From an uncultured Clostridia bacterium (GTDB lineage Bacteria > Bacillota > Clostridia > UBA1381): 64,000 nucleotides of DNA. This document shows positions 26,992 to 36,832 of the stretch, piece after piece (the first letter of the stretch is position 1; every line of letters starts with the position of its first letter). Made by a program: the position numbers and the translations under genes. The DNA is taken from contig CANQKM010000001.1 of assembly GCA_947624485.1 (NCBI GenBank), positions 340,168-404,167 of the forward strand, in the 5' to 3' direction. Below the pieces are notes generated by a model that was given only the letters and a program-made list of their open reading frames with translations, was not told the DNA's origin and searched no databases.

Positions 26992-27018
26992 CGCGGGGGC
27001 GGATAATATCCGCCCGCG
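26992..27018. terminator. Hairpin between frr and uppS
   Basis: GGCGGATA-A-TATCCGCC extended by CGCGG/CCGCG arms. On the minus strand it is followed by only TTTTAA, so it may terminate partially and lower expression of the downstream lipid and isoprenoid genes, or it may protect the mRNA. Confidence 0.5.
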
Positions 27019-27025
27019 CAACGTC

Positions 27026-27577
27026 TTATACATCCATTATTTCCTTTTCCTTCGCGGCGCAGATCGAGTCGATCTCCTTGACGTATTTGTCGGTAATGTT
27101 CTGCACGTCCTTTTCCGCACCCTTAACGTCGTCCTCGGTCATTTCGCCGTCCTTTTTCTGCTTCTTAAATTCCTCCAAAGCGTCGCGGCGGATGTTTCTT
27201 ATCTGAATTTTCGCTTCCTCGGTGTACTTCTTGACCGTCTTCACAAGCTCTTTTCTTCTCTCCTCCGTGAGCGGCGGGAAGTTAAGGCGTATAACCTTGC
27301 CGTCGTTCTGCGGCGATATGCCGAGGTCGGAGGCGTTTATAGCCTTCTCTATCTCCTTTAACACCGTCACATCCCACGGCTGAATCACGAGCAGTCTCGG
27401 TTCGGGCGACGAAATCGAGCCTACCTGCTGTATCGGCGTCATTGTGCCGTAGTAGTCGATTGCGACCTTGTCGAGTACCTGCGCGTTCGCGCGTCCTGCG
27501 CGGATCGTTTTAAGCTCCGACGCGTACGCGTCTATTCTCTTTTCCATTTTACTTTCTATTTCGGGATATTTAGCCAT
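27026..27577 (-). CDS. frr: Ribosome recycling factor
   Basis: A 183-residue protein that, with EF-G, splits post-termination ribosomes. The length and pattern are typical: IESKMEKRIDAYASELKTIRAGRANAQVLDKV, QVGSISSPEPRLLVIQPWD, IRLNFPPLTEERRKELVK and a C-terminal coiled helix. It lies 27 bp downstream of pyrH, the standard order. Confidence 0.97.
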   Translation of the reverse strand: MAKYPEIESKMEKRIDAYASELKTIRAGRANAQVLDKVAIDYYGTMTPIQQVGSISSPEPRLLVIQPWDVTVLKEIEKAINASDLGISPQNDGKVIRLNFPPLTEERRKELVKTVKKYTEEAKIQIRNIRRDALEEFKKQKKDGEMTEDDVKGAEKDVQNITDKYVKEIDSICAAKEKEIMDV

Positions 27578-27604
27578 TTTCGTGTCCTCCTTTATATTTA
27601 TGTA

Positions 27605-28324
27605 TTAAAGCTTTCCGTCCTTGTTTACGAGAGTGCCTATCCTGTCGCCCTTAACGGCTCTTACGATATTGTACGGATCGTTAAGTCCGAATACGAGAAT
27701 GGGCAGGTTGTTGTCACGGCACAGCGACGCCGCCGTCGAGTCCATAACGCCGAGATTTTTTGAAAGTATGTCGCTGAATGACAGCGCGTCATACTTCTTT
27801 GCGTTCGGGTTAATATTGGGATCGCTGTCGTAAACCGCGTCGACCTTTTTCGCGAGCAGTATCACGTCCGCCTCCGTTTCAACGGCTCTTAACGCCGCGG
27901 CGGTATCGGTCGACATGAACGGATTGCCCGTGCCGCAGCCGAATATTACTACTCTGCCCTTGTCGAGATGTCTTATCGCCTTGCCTCTTATGTACGGCTC
28001 GGCTACCTGACGCATTTCTATAGCCGTCTGCACTCTTGTCGGCACTTCGAGGTTCTCGAGCGCGCTGCACAATGCAAGCGCGTTTATTGCCGTTGCAAGC
28101 ATTCCCATGTGGTCGGCGCGCGTTCTGTCCATGTTTTCACCGCTTCTGCCGCGCCATATGTTTCCGCCGCCGACAACTATGGAAACCTGCACGCCCATAT
28201 CCGTTATCTTCTTTATATTCTCGCTTATGCTTGAAATGGTCGGCTCGTCAAGTCCGAAGCCGTTTTTCCCCGCAAGCGCCTCGCCGCTTATTTTAAGCAG
28301 CACTCTTTTGTATTTTGCTTTCAT
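27605..28324 (-). CDS. pyrH: UMP kinase
   Basis: A 239-residue hexameric kinase of the amino-acid-kinase fold, phosphorylating UMP to UDP. It has [45 protein letters not shown] and [17 protein letters not shown]. It is the first gene of the nine-gene operon, with a sigma-A promoter about 50 bp upstream. No PyrR or UMP-sensing leader is visible. Confidence 0.97.
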   Translation of the reverse strand: MKAKYKRVLLKISGEALAGKNGFGLDEPTISSISENIKKITDMGVQVSIVVGGGNIWRGRSGENMDRTRADHMGMLATAINALALCSALENLEVPTRVQTAIEMRQVAEPYIRGKAIRHLDKGRVVIFGCGTGNPFMSTDTAAALRAVETEADVILLAKKVDAVYDSDPNINPNAKKYDALSFSDILSKNLGVMDSTAASLCRDNNLPILVFGLNDPYNIVRAVKGDRIGTLVNKDGKL

Positions 28325-28372
28325 ACGCGTATTCTCCCTTCGTTAAGAGACCGTTTATTGTCTATTATATCC

Positions 28373-28401
28373 ATTATACACGAATATAAGGCTTTTTTCA
28401 A
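28373..28401 (-). promoter_or_regulatory. Promoter of the pyrH operon
   Basis: Minus strand TTGAAA (28401 to 28396), 17 bp, TATAAT (28378 to 28373). Confidence 0.7.
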
Positions 28402-28425
28402 TACATATTTTACCGATACCGAAAT

Positions 28426-29523
28426 TTATTCGCCGCGCGCGGTCATAAACTTGTAAACCTCGGTACACATCATAATAAACGCTCCCGCTCCGTGAAGGTC
28501 GTTCGCGACGGTCGGGCGGTAGAAATAGTAGTCCTCGCGTCCCACGCCCGTGCCGACGCACACGCCGGTGACGCTCAGCTTATTGCCGTCGCTCTCCGTC
28601 TTTGAAAGCGCGCCGTTGTAGCCCGCGATAATCATGTCGTCGTATTCCTCGCCTATCACGCCGTTGTTGCGGAACTTTGCCGCCGCGTACGTTATGAGCG
28701 ATGTGGCGGACGTTTCGAGCCAGTTGCGCGGATCGTTGACCTTGTCAAGCACCTGGTACCACATACCCGTTTCCTTGTCCTGATACGTCTTTAAAACATC
28801 AAGAAGCTCCTTGCCTATTTTTACGGATAACGCGTACAATTCGCTGTCCTTCGGTGCGAGCGACGTAAACTCGGACAGAGCCACTACGTACCAGCTCATC
28901 GCGCGTCCCCAGTGAACCTTTATAAGTCCCGTCTCACGGTCGGCGAAAATATGCTGATGCGTGTCGTCCCACATGTGATAGAGCAGTCCCGTTTCGGGGT
29001 TTGTCATGTTTTCGCGTATCAGCTTTACCTGCGTGCAGATCTTGTCGTACATATACGGCACGTTAAACTTGTTCGCGTACATGGCGGTGAAAAATCCCAT
29101 CATGTACATCGTGTCGAGCCACATTTGGTTCTTGTTGCGGTACTTGTGCCACACTCCGCCCTTTGCGTTTGTGGGCCACTTTTCAACAGCGTCAAACATT
29201 CTGTCGAGCATTTTCTTGTACTTCAGATAACCTGTTGACTCGAACAGATTAAAGAGCAAAACGCCCGGCTGGATGTCGTCAAACTCCGTAAGGTCGGCGC
29301 TTGAGCTGTTGCCGTCCTCGTCAATATGCTTGTCAACCCATTCGCGTATGTACGTTCTGTACTTTTCCTCGTGCGACAGGTGGTATATTTTTTCAACACC
29401 CGTCAAAAATACGCCCTGGTGGTAGTGGAAACGGTCTGCTGGCGGCAGCGTGTCGGGCGTGTAGTCCCCCATAACGCTGTCGGCGCACATTTTCGCATAA
29501 TCCAATGCGGTCGGATTAGCCAT
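28426..29523 (-). CDS. GH105 unsaturated rhamnogalacturonyl hydrolase
   Basis: A 365-residue alpha/alpha-barrel enzyme of the YteR/RhiN family. It removes the unsaturated galacturonic acid left at the non-reducing end of rhamnogalacturonan I fragments by lyases such as the PL11 enzyme at 36.8-40.1 kb. The diagnostic stretch is GGVWHKYRNKNQMWLDTMYM, holding the catalytic Asp; HWGRAMSWYVVAL and MWYQVLDKVNDPRNWLETSAT also match. There is no signal peptide, so it acts in the cytosol on imported oligosaccharides. It sits 39 bp behind tgt without a terminator between, an odd partner for tRNA-modification genes. Confidence 0.9.
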   Translation of the reverse strand: MANPTALDYAKMCADSVMGDYTPDTLPPADRFHYHQGVFLTGVEKIYHLSHEEKYRTYIREWVDKHIDEDGNSSSADLTEFDDIQPGVLLFNLFESTGYLKYKKMLDRMFDAVEKWPTNAKGGVWHKYRNKNQMWLDTMYMMGFFTAMYANKFNVPYMYDKICTQVKLIRENMTNPETGLLYHMWDDTHQHIFADRETGLIKVHWGRAMSWYVVALSEFTSLAPKDSELYALSVKIGKELLDVLKTYQDKETGMWYQVLDKVNDPRNWLETSATSLITYAAAKFRNNGVIGEEYDDMIIAGYNGALSKTESDGNKLSVTGVCVGTGVGREDYYFYRPTVANDLHGAGAFIMMCTEVYKFMTARGE

Positions 29524-29562
29524 GATACATCATCCTTTCTTTTTATATTAAATCATATTTTT

Positions 29563-30723
<1,161 letters not shown>

Positions 30724-31749
30724 CTATTTAATGAACATTGCATCGCCGAATGAGAAAAATCGGTACTTTTCCTTAACTGCCTCGGCGTACGCGTTAAGCA
30801 CGTTTTCCCTGCCCGCGAGCGCGCTCACAAGCATTATGAGCGTCGATTCGGGAAGGTGGAAATTGGTTATAAGCGCGTCAATGACGTGAAACTCGCTTCC
30901 CGGGCTTATAAAAATATCCGTCCAGCCGGTCGCGCCCTTAAGCGGCCAGCCGTTCATACCCGCCGTTTCAAGCACGCGCGTAGCCGTCGTGCCGACAGAG
31001 ATCACGCGTCCGCCGTTTTCCTTCGTTTTGTTCACAAGCTCGGCGGTTTCGTCGGGCAGAACGTAAAACTCGGAGTGCATTTTGTGGTCTTTTATATCCT
31101 CCGCCTTTACGGGGCGAAATGTACCCAAACCTACGTGCAGCGTCACAAAGCCGATGTTTACGCCCTTTTCCTTGATTTTATCAAGAAGCTCCGGCGTAAA
31201 ATGCAGTCCCGCTGTCGGCGCGGCGGCGCTGCCGCTGTTTTTGGCGTACACCGTCTGGTACCTGTCCTTATCCTCGAGCTTTTTCGTTATGTACGGCGGA
31301 AGCGGCATTTCGCCGAGGCGGTCGAGAACCTCCTCAAACACTCCCTCGTACTCAAATTTAACAAGGCGGTTGCCCTCGTTTACAATGTCGATTATCTCCG
31401 CGCGTAGCTCCCCGTTGCCGAATACGAACCTCGCGCCCGGTTTTGCCTTGCGCCCGGGCTTTAATATTACCTCCCACACATCGAGAGAGCGTTTCGTGAG
31501 CAGCAGAAACTCTATCGCTCCGCCCGTACCCTCTTTAACGCCGTGCAGTCTCGCGGGTATAACCTTTGTGTCGTTTAATATAAGCGTATCGCCCGCGTCA
31601 ATGTAATCTGCTATATCATAAAAATGCTTATGCTCCGTTTTTCCGCTGTCCTTGTCGAGAACCATAAGCCTCGACGCGCTTCTGTCGCTTATCGGCTCCT
31701 GCGCGATAAGCTCCTTGGGAAGCTCGTAGTAAAAATCCTTTGTTTTCAA
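30724..31749 (-). CDS. queA: S-adenosylmethionine:tRNA ribosyltransferase-isomerase
   Basis: About 341 residues; transfers and rearranges the ribosyl of SAM onto preQ1-tRNA to give epoxyqueuosine. It has [57 protein letters not shown] and [18 protein letters not shown]. The start is the TTG at 31749 behind GAGGT. An ATG at 31815 lies at the -35 box of the promoter and cannot be in the transcript. It heads queA-tgt. Confidence 0.96.
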   Translation of the reverse strand: MKTKDFYYELPKELIAQEPISDRSASRLMVLDKDSGKTEHKHFYDIADYIDAGDTLILNDTKVIPARLHGVKEGTGGAIEFLLLTKRSLDVWEVILKPGRKAKPGARFVFGNGELRAEIIDIVNEGNRLVKFEYEGVFEEVLDRLGEMPLPPYITKKLEDKDRYQTVYAKNSGSAAAPTAGLHFTPELLDKIKEKGVNIGFVTLHVGLGTFRPVKAEDIKDHKMHSEFYVLPDETAELVNKTKENGGRVISVGTTATRVLETAGMNGWPLKGATGWTDIFISPGSEFHVIDALITNFHLPESTLIMLVSALAGRENVLNAYAEAVKEKYRFFSFGDAMFIK

Positions 31750-31780
31750 TATGCGTACCTCATTATGACTTATTTGTATT

Positions 31781-31809
31781 ATTATAGCAAAAAATACGCC
31801 GCGTTGCAA
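31781..31809 (-). promoter_or_regulatory. Promoter of queA-tgt
   Basis: Minus strand TTGCAA (31809 to 31804), 17 bp, TATAAT (31786 to 31781). Its position fixes the queA start at 31749. No preQ1 riboswitch-like stem is present in the short leader. Confidence 0.75.
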
Positions 31810-31819
31810 GCACAAAATA

Positions 31820-31848
31820 CAAAAACCTCCCGACTTTAAGCGGGAGGT
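31820..31848 (-). terminator. Terminator of the 65-residue gene
   Basis: ACCTCCCG (31825-31832) mirrors CGGGAGGT (31841-31848); on the minus strand it is followed by TTTTTG. It ends the small gene just before the queA promoter. Confidence 0.85.
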
Positions 31849-31854
31849 CTCGTA

Positions 31855-32052
31855 TTATCGTTTTTTTGCGTCCGCGCGCGTTGTTTCGTCGGGAGAATAG
31901 TCGTAAATCGCCTTGTACGATTTTCTTTCCTCCCTGCTCTCCGGCGCGAACGGCATAAGTCCCGTGCAGTCGGTTGCCGACGCGATATGACCGCTGTCGA
32001 GGTCGGACATTTCGGGACTGAATATCACATGGTTATTGTCTTTCTTTTTCAC
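31855..32052 (-). CDS. Small hydrophilic protein of unknown function (65 aa)
   Basis: A 65-residue protein starting with GTG at 32052, nine bases behind a strong GGAAGGAG site and followed at once by a strong terminator, so it is a real separate transcription unit. It begins MKKKDNNHVIF and contains SPEMSDLDSGHIASATDCTG with a single Cys, then a charged, proline-containing tail ending DAKKR. There is no signal peptide, membrane segment or known domain. It is divergent from the glycyl-radical dehydratase, separated by that gene's promoter and operator. I do not recognise its function. Confidence 0.7.
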   Translation of the reverse strand: MKKKDNNHVIFSPEMSDLDSGHIASATDCTGLMPFAPESREERKSYKAIYDYSPDETTRADAKKR

Positions 32053-32160
32053 GTTGCTTCGCTCCTTCCGATTTTATTCTGCCCTTGACGTGCCGTTTTA
32101 TTCCGAATGTACCGCGCTTTGCTCAATTCTGCACAAAAAATCACAACATCTTGAAAAAAC

Positions 32161-32192
32161 ATATTGAAATTTTCAATATATTGTGGTATAAT
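32161..32192 (+). promoter_or_regulatory. Promoter and palindromic operator of the dehydratase operon
   Basis: TTGAAA (32164-32169), 17 bp, TATAAT (32187-32192). A perfect 19-bp palindrome ATATTGAAA-T-TTTCAATAT (32161-32179) covers the -35 box, the position expected for a repressor operator. AGGAGAG stands 7 bp before the ATG at 32227. Confidence 0.7.
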
Positions 32193-32226
32193 ATAGAAAG
32201 TACATTTAGCATAGGAGAGTAACGTT

Positions 32227-34761
32227 ATGAGAACATTCAATACCGAAGATATACCCAGAACAGAGCGAATAGACAAGCTTTTGGACGACCTATTCGCGAA
32301 AATGCCCGAAATAGAGGCTGACAGAGCCGTGCTTCTTACGGAAAGCTACAAGCAGACGGAGGATTTGCCGAACGTAAAGCGCCGCGCAATGGCGTTTGAA
32401 CACATACTCGAAAATATCCCCATAACGATCCGCGACAACGAGCTTATAGTCGGAAGCGCGACGAAAGCGCCGAGAAGCTGTCAGGTGTTCCCCGAATACT
32501 CGTATGAGTGGCTTGAAGCCGAATTTGACACGGTCGAAACGCGTGAAGCCGATCCGTTCCACATAAGCGAGGAAACGAAGCGTGCGCTGCGCGAGGTGTA
32601 CCCGTACTGGAAAGGCAAGACGACGAGCGAGCTTGCAACGGCATACATGGCACCCGAAGCGAGGCTCGCGATAGATCATAACATGTTTACGCCCGGCAAC
32701 TATTTCTACAACGGCGTCGGACACGTTACCGTTGACTACGGCAAGGTCGTGCAGATAGGCTTTAAGGGCTACATGGAAATTCTCGAAAACGAATTAAATA
32801 AGGCTAACGTCTACGACAGCGACTACTCAAAGAGACATGAATTTTTGGAGTCGTGCCTTATCTCGTGCCGTGCGGCTATAAATTACGCGCGCCGCTACGC
32901 AAATCTCGCGTACGAAAAGGCGCAGAAATGTACTGATCCGGTGCGTAAGCAGGAGCTAATGCAGATTGCGAAAAACTGCGCGAAGGTACCAGAAAACGGC
33001 GCGGACACGTTCTACGAAGCGTGCCAGTCGTTCTGGTTCGTGCAGATGCTGATTCAGATGGAGGCGAGCGGTCACTCGATTTCACCGGGACGCTTCGACC
33101 AGTATATGTACCCCTACTACAAAGCGGATATTGAAAAAGGTATACTGACGCGCGAGTTTGCGCAGGAGCTTCTCGACTGCATATGGATAAAGCTCAACGA
33201 CCTCAACAAGGTTCGCGACGCGGCTTCGGCGGAGGGCTTCGCCGGCTACAGCCTGTTCCAGAACCTCTGCGCCGGCGGTCAGACGCGCGACGGTCTTGAC
33301 GCGACAAACGACCTTTCTTTCCTTTGTATTCAGGCATCGATGCACACGCGTCTCCCCGCTCCGTCGTTCTCGGTTCGTATCTGGAACGGCACGCCGAACG
33401 AGTTCATGATAAAGTGCGCGGAGCTTACGCGCACGGGCGTGGGACTTCCCGCGTACTATAACGACGAGGTTATTATCCCCGCGCTTATGAGCAGAGGCGT
33501 TACCTTGGAGGATGCGCGCGACTACAACATAATCGGCTGCGTTGAGCCGCAGGCGTCGCATAAGACTGACGGCTGGCACGACGCTGCGTTCTTTAACATG
33601 TGCCGTCCGCTGGAGCTTGTGTTCTCTAACGGCGTTGACAAGGGCGTACAGGTCGGCTTAAAGACCGGCGATGTTCTGCAGATGAAAACGTTTGACGAGT
33701 TCTACGACGCGTACAAGGCGCAGATGAAGTACATGATACAGCTTATGGTTAACGCCGACAACGCCATCGATGTTGCGCACGGCGAGCGCGGACAGCTTCC
33801 GTTTGTGTCGATGATGATTGACGACTGTATCGCGCGCGGCAAGACGATACAGGAGGGCGGCGCTCATTATAACTTCACAGGCCCGCAGGGCTTCGGTATC
33901 GCGAATATGACGGACGCTTTGAACGCGATAAGAACGCTCGTATTCGATAAGAAGCTCGTGTCAATGGCTGAATTTAAGGACGCGCTTTTACATAACTACG
34001 GCAGAGGTCTTACCCCGAAGGCGGCTAAAAACGCCACGGCTGAGGTTGTTAAAAATCTCGCCGACATGGGTAAGCCGGTCACAAAGGCGCAGATTGAGGA
34101 AATTTGCAGAATGTTCCTTTCGGGTACGTCGTCAAAGGAGGACGTTGCGCGCTATGACAAGCTGCTCGAAATGATAGACGAGCTTCCCAAATACGGCAAC
34201 GATATTGAAGAAGTTGACCTGTTCGCGCGTGATGTTGCGTACGTATACACGCGCGAGGTTGAGAAGTATTACAATCCGCGCGGCGGTCAGTTCCACGCGG
34301 GACTGTACCCCGTTTCGGCTAACGTGCCTTTGGGCGAGCAGACAGGCGCGACGCCCGACGGCAGACTTGCGAACACGCCTATCGCCGACGGCGTAGGCCC
34401 GCGCAGCGGAAGCGACCGTCTCGGTCCTACGGCTGCGGCTAACTCCGTCGCGAAGCTCGACCACGGCATAGCGTCAAACGGAACGCTCTACAATCAGAAG
34501 TTCCACCCGTCGGCGCTCAGCGGTATCGAGGGACTTAAAAACTTCGTTTCGTATATCAGAGCGTACTTCGACCAGAAAGGTATGCACATGCAGTTTAACG
34601 TCGTAAGCAAGGAAACGCTTTTGGACGCGCAGAAGCACCCCGAAAACTACAAGTCGCTCGTTGTCCGCGTGGCGGGCTACAGCGCGCTGTTCACAACGCT
34701 TTCGCGCTCGCTGCAGGACGATATTATCGCGAGAACGGAGCAGGCGAATTTCGTTGACTAA
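32227..34761 (+). CDS. Glycyl-radical diol dehydratase (1,2-propanediol or glycerol)
   Basis: An 844-residue, B12-independent radical enzyme. The radical glycine is Gly817 in VVRVAGYSALFTTLSRSLQ; the thiyl cysteine and catalytic base are Cys438 and Glu440 in IIGCVEPQASHKTDGWHD; His166 in GVGHVTVDYG and the ASGHSISPGRFDQYMYPYY motif complete the diol-dehydratase site. Pyruvate formate-lyase would have a Cys-Cys pair, and hydroxyproline dehydratase a GCVET motif, so both are excluded. From memory, the Roseburia inulinivorans propanediol dehydratase also uses Cys438 and Gly817. Rhamnose from pectin gives 1,2-propanediol, which fits the neighbouring PL11/GH105 genes; glycerol is the alternative. 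No microcompartment genes are in view. Confidence 0.9.
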   Translation: MRTFNTEDIPRTERIDKLLDDLFAKMPEIEADRAVLLTESYKQTEDLPNVKRRAMAFEHILENIPITIRDNELIVGSATKAPRSCQVFPEYSYEWLEAEFDTVETREADPFHISEETKRALREVYPYWKGKTTSELATAYMAPEARLAIDHNMFTPGNYFYNGVGHVTVDYGKVVQIGFKGYMEILENELNKANVYDSDYSKRHEFLESCLISCRAAINYARRYANLAYEKAQKCTDPVRKQELMQIAKNCAKVPENGADTFYEACQSFWFVQMLIQMEASGHSISPGRFDQYMYPYYKADIEKGILTREFAQELLDCIWIKLNDLNKVRDAASAEGFAGYSLFQNLCAGGQTRDGLDATNDLSFLCIQASMHTRLPAPSFSVRIWNGTPNEFMIKCAELTRTGVGLPAYYNDEVIIPALMSRGVTLEDARDYNIIGCVEPQASHKTDGWHDAAFFNMCRPLELVFSNGVDKGVQVGLKTGDVLQMKTFDEFYDAYKAQMKYMIQLMVNADNAIDVAHGERGQLPFVSMMIDDCIARGKTIQEGGAHYNFTGPQGFGIANMTDALNAIRTLVFDKKLVSMAEFKDALLHNYGRGLTPKAAKNATAEVVKNLADMGKPVTKAQIEEICRMFLSGTSSKEDVARYDKLLEMIDELPKYGNDIEEVDLFARDVAYVYTREVEKYYNPRGGQFHAGLYPVSANVPLGEQTGATPDGRLANTPIADGVGPRSGSDRLGPTAAANSVAKLDHGIASNGTLYNQKFHPSALSGIEGLKNFVSYIRAYFDQKGMHMQFNVVSKETLLDAQKHPENYKSLVVRVAGYSALFTTLSRSLQDDIIARTEQANFVD

Positions 34762-34781
34762 AGCTGTAAAAGGGATTTAAC

Positions 34782-35573
34782 ATGGAAAATTACTTAAACG
34801 CAAAAGGCCGCATATTCGACATACAAAAATATTCCATACACGACGGTCCCGGAATACGCACGATCGTATTCCTGAAGGGCTGTGCTTTGCGCTGCCGCTG
34901 GTGCTGCAACCCCGAGTCGCAGGAATTTGACGTTCAGCCGATGATGTTCGAGGGTAAGGAAAAAATCATGGGTAAGGACGTTACCGTCGCGGAGCTTTTG
35001 CCGATTATACTTCAGGACAGGTTTTACTACGTGAGAAGCGGCGGCGGTCTTACGCTGTCGGGCGGCGAGTCGCTGCTGCAGCCCGATTTTGCGCCGCACC
35101 TTCTGCGCGCGACCAAGGAGCTTGAAATAAACACGGCTATCGAAACTACCGGCTTTGCGAAGTGGGAGACGATACAGAAATACCTCCCCTACCTCGACTA
35201 TGTGCTTATGGATATAAAACACATGAACAGCGCGAAGCATAAGGAGTTTACACGTCAGCCGAACGAATTGATACGTGAAAACGCGCGCAAAATCGCGGAG
35301 AGCGGCATGGTAAACCTCACGATACGCGTACCGGTTATACCGACGTTCAACGACACGCCGTCGGAAATATACGATATAGCGATGTTCGCGGCGTCGCTGC
35401 CGGGTGTTGAGCATCTGCACCTGCTCCCGTACCACAGGCTCGGTCAGGGCAAGTACGAGGGCTTGGGCAGAGAGTATCTAATGGGCGATTTACCGCTTAT
35501 ACCGAACGACCATATGCAGCTTTTACTTGAAAACGCGAAAAAGAGCGGACTTAAATGTCAGATAGGCGGATAA
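34782..35573 (+). CDS. Glycyl-radical enzyme activase (radical SAM)
   Basis: A 263-residue activase that installs the glycyl radical in the dehydratase encoded 20 bp upstream. It has the radical-SAM cluster CX3CX2C at Cys34, Cys38 and Cys41 (KGCALRCRWCCNPES), the GGE motif in LTLSGGESLLQPDF, and YVLMDIKHMNSAKH. Activases of diol-dehydratase-type enzymes usually carry a two-cluster ferredoxin insert between NPES and the GGE motif. Here that insert is absent and reduced to about 20 residues, giving a PflA-like size although the rest resembles the dehydratase class. Confidence 0.92.
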   Translation: MENYLNAKGRIFDIQKYSIHDGPGIRTIVFLKGCALRCRWCCNPESQEFDVQPMMFEGKEKIMGKDVTVAELLPIILQDRFYYVRSGGGLTLSGGESLLQPDFAPHLLRATKELEINTAIETTGFAKWETIQKYLPYLDYVLMDIKHMNSAKHKEFTRQPNELIRENARKIAESGMVNLTIRVPVIPTFNDTPSEIYDIAMFAASLPGVEHLHLLPYHRLGQGKYEGLGREYLMGDLPLIPNDHMQLLLENAKKSGLKCQIGG

Positions 35574-35607
35574 AACGATTGTAAAAATTTACGGAAAATA
35601 TAAAACG

Positions 35608-35640
35608 AGCCGAAAACATGTTTGTTTTCGGCTTATTTTT
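35608..35640. terminator. Bidirectional terminator
   Basis: AGCCGAAAAC (35608-35617) mirrors GTTTTCGGCT (35624-35633), followed by TATTTTTTT on the plus strand and by CGTTTTATATTTT on the minus strand. It serves the activase operon and the convergent MFS gene, whose stop codon it touches. Confidence 0.9.
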
Positions 35641-36826
35641 TTGTTGTATTCACTGCGCGTCGGCAAAGTACCAGTCCGACGAGAAGCAGTATCGGAAACA
35701 GCGCCGCGCATATAATACCGCTTTTGAGGTTGTCGCCGAACGCGCCCGACGCGGCTGCAACAAGCGACGGCCCCAATGAACAGCCGATGTCGCCGCCGAG
35801 AGCAAGCAGCGCGAACATAGCCGTGCCGCCGGTTGGACACCGTTCGGACGCCATGCTGAACGTGCCGGGCCACATAACGCCGACGGAAAATCCGCAAAGT
35901 CCGCACGCAATAAGCGACAGCGCAGGATGCGGCATAAGCGACGCGGCAAGATAAGCCGCCGCGCAAAGCGCCGCGCACAGTCCCATGTATTTCGTAAGGC
36001 TTACGCGGTTTGCGATCTTCGCGTGCAGCACGCGCGCGCTTCCCATAAGAACCGCGAAAAAGCACGGCCCAGCTATATCGCCGACTGTCTTGCTCACTCC
36101 CAAGCCCTGCTCGGCGAACGCGGACGCCCACTGGCTCATGGCAAGCTCCGACGCTCCCGCGCATATCATAATCAGCGCAAACACCCAGAATATTTTTGAT
36201 TTCAAAAGCTCCGCGACCGTCATTCCCTCTCCCTTTTCGGTGAGGTGAGCTATCGGCACACGGGAGAAATACGCCGCGTTAAACAGCGGCACTGCAGCCC
36301 ACGCGCACGCAATCACGCGCCACGCGCCGATACCGAAAGCCGCAAAAAAAGCTGTTGACAGCAAAATAACGGCTACCGAACCCCAGCAGTAAAACGAATG
36401 GAGCATACTCATCGCAGCCGTTTTCTCGTCCCCCGGCACAGCCTCCACTATAGGACTTATAAGCACCTCGATAAGTCCGCCGCCTATCGCGTACACCACC
36501 GAAGCAATGCACAGCGCGGTGAACGGATCGGGCAGTACGCTCGGAAGCAGCGCAAGCATTACAAGTCCCGACGCGGAAAAAATGTGCGCGGTGACAATGC
36601 ATTTGCGGTAGCCTATTTTGTCGATGTACCTTGCGGATATTAAATCGACGAGAAGCTGTGTGCCGAAATTTACCGTTATAAGCAGCCCTATCTTTTCAAG
36701 CGATATTCCGTACACGTTATGGAACATCACAAAAAGCATGGGCGCAAAATTATTGACTATCGCCTGCGTGATGTACCCTATATAACACGCGGCGATCGTA
36801 TGTTTATAGCTTTTGAATATTCTCAT
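35633..36826 (-). CDS. MFS transporter (FucP/sugar-permease-like)
   Basis: A 397-residue transporter with about twelve helices. The loop-2 motif region is DLISARYIDKIGYRKCI, and the C-terminal half has GFSVGVMWPGTFSMASERCP and ALGGDIGCSLGPSL, a pattern of the fucose-permease-like MFS group. It starts only 6 bp past the rhamnogalacturonan lyase stop, so it is probably cotranscribed and may import a released sugar or oligosaccharide. The substrate is inferred from context only. Confidence 0.85.
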   Translation of the reverse strand: MRIFKSYKHTIAACYIGYITQAIVNNFAPMLFVMFHNVYGISLEKIGLLITVNFGTQLLVDLISARYIDKIGYRKCIVTAHIFSASGLVMLALLPSVLPDPFTALCIASVVYAIGGGLIEVLISPIVEAVPGDEKTAAMSMLHSFYCWGSVAVILLSTAFFAAFGIGAWRVIACAWAAVPLFNAAYFSRVPIAHLTEKGEGMTVAELLKSKIFWVFALIMICAGASELAMSQWASAFAEQGLGVSKTVGDIAGPCFFAVLMGSARVLHAKIANRVSLTKYMGLCAALCAAAYLAASLMPHPALSLIACGLCGFSVGVMWPGTFSMASERCPTGGTAMFALLALGGDIGCSLGPSLVAAASGAFGDNLKSGIICAALFPILLLVGLVLCRRAVNTTKK

Positions 36827-36832
36827 CTGTCT

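Noticed and set aside
28324..28425. Terminator for GH105 or a riboswitch ahead of pyrH
   Set aside because: Only a promoter and an AT-rich leader are seen; no convincing stem.
31750..31815. Upstream ATG start for queA
   Set aside because: It coincides with the -35 element of a perfect-spacing promoter and encodes residues not found in QueA; TTG 31749 has a good binding site.
32227..34761. Pyruvate formate-lyase assignment for the glycyl-radical enzyme
   Set aside because: It lacks the adjacent Cys-Cys pair and has the GCVEP and GHSIS motifs of diol dehydratases.
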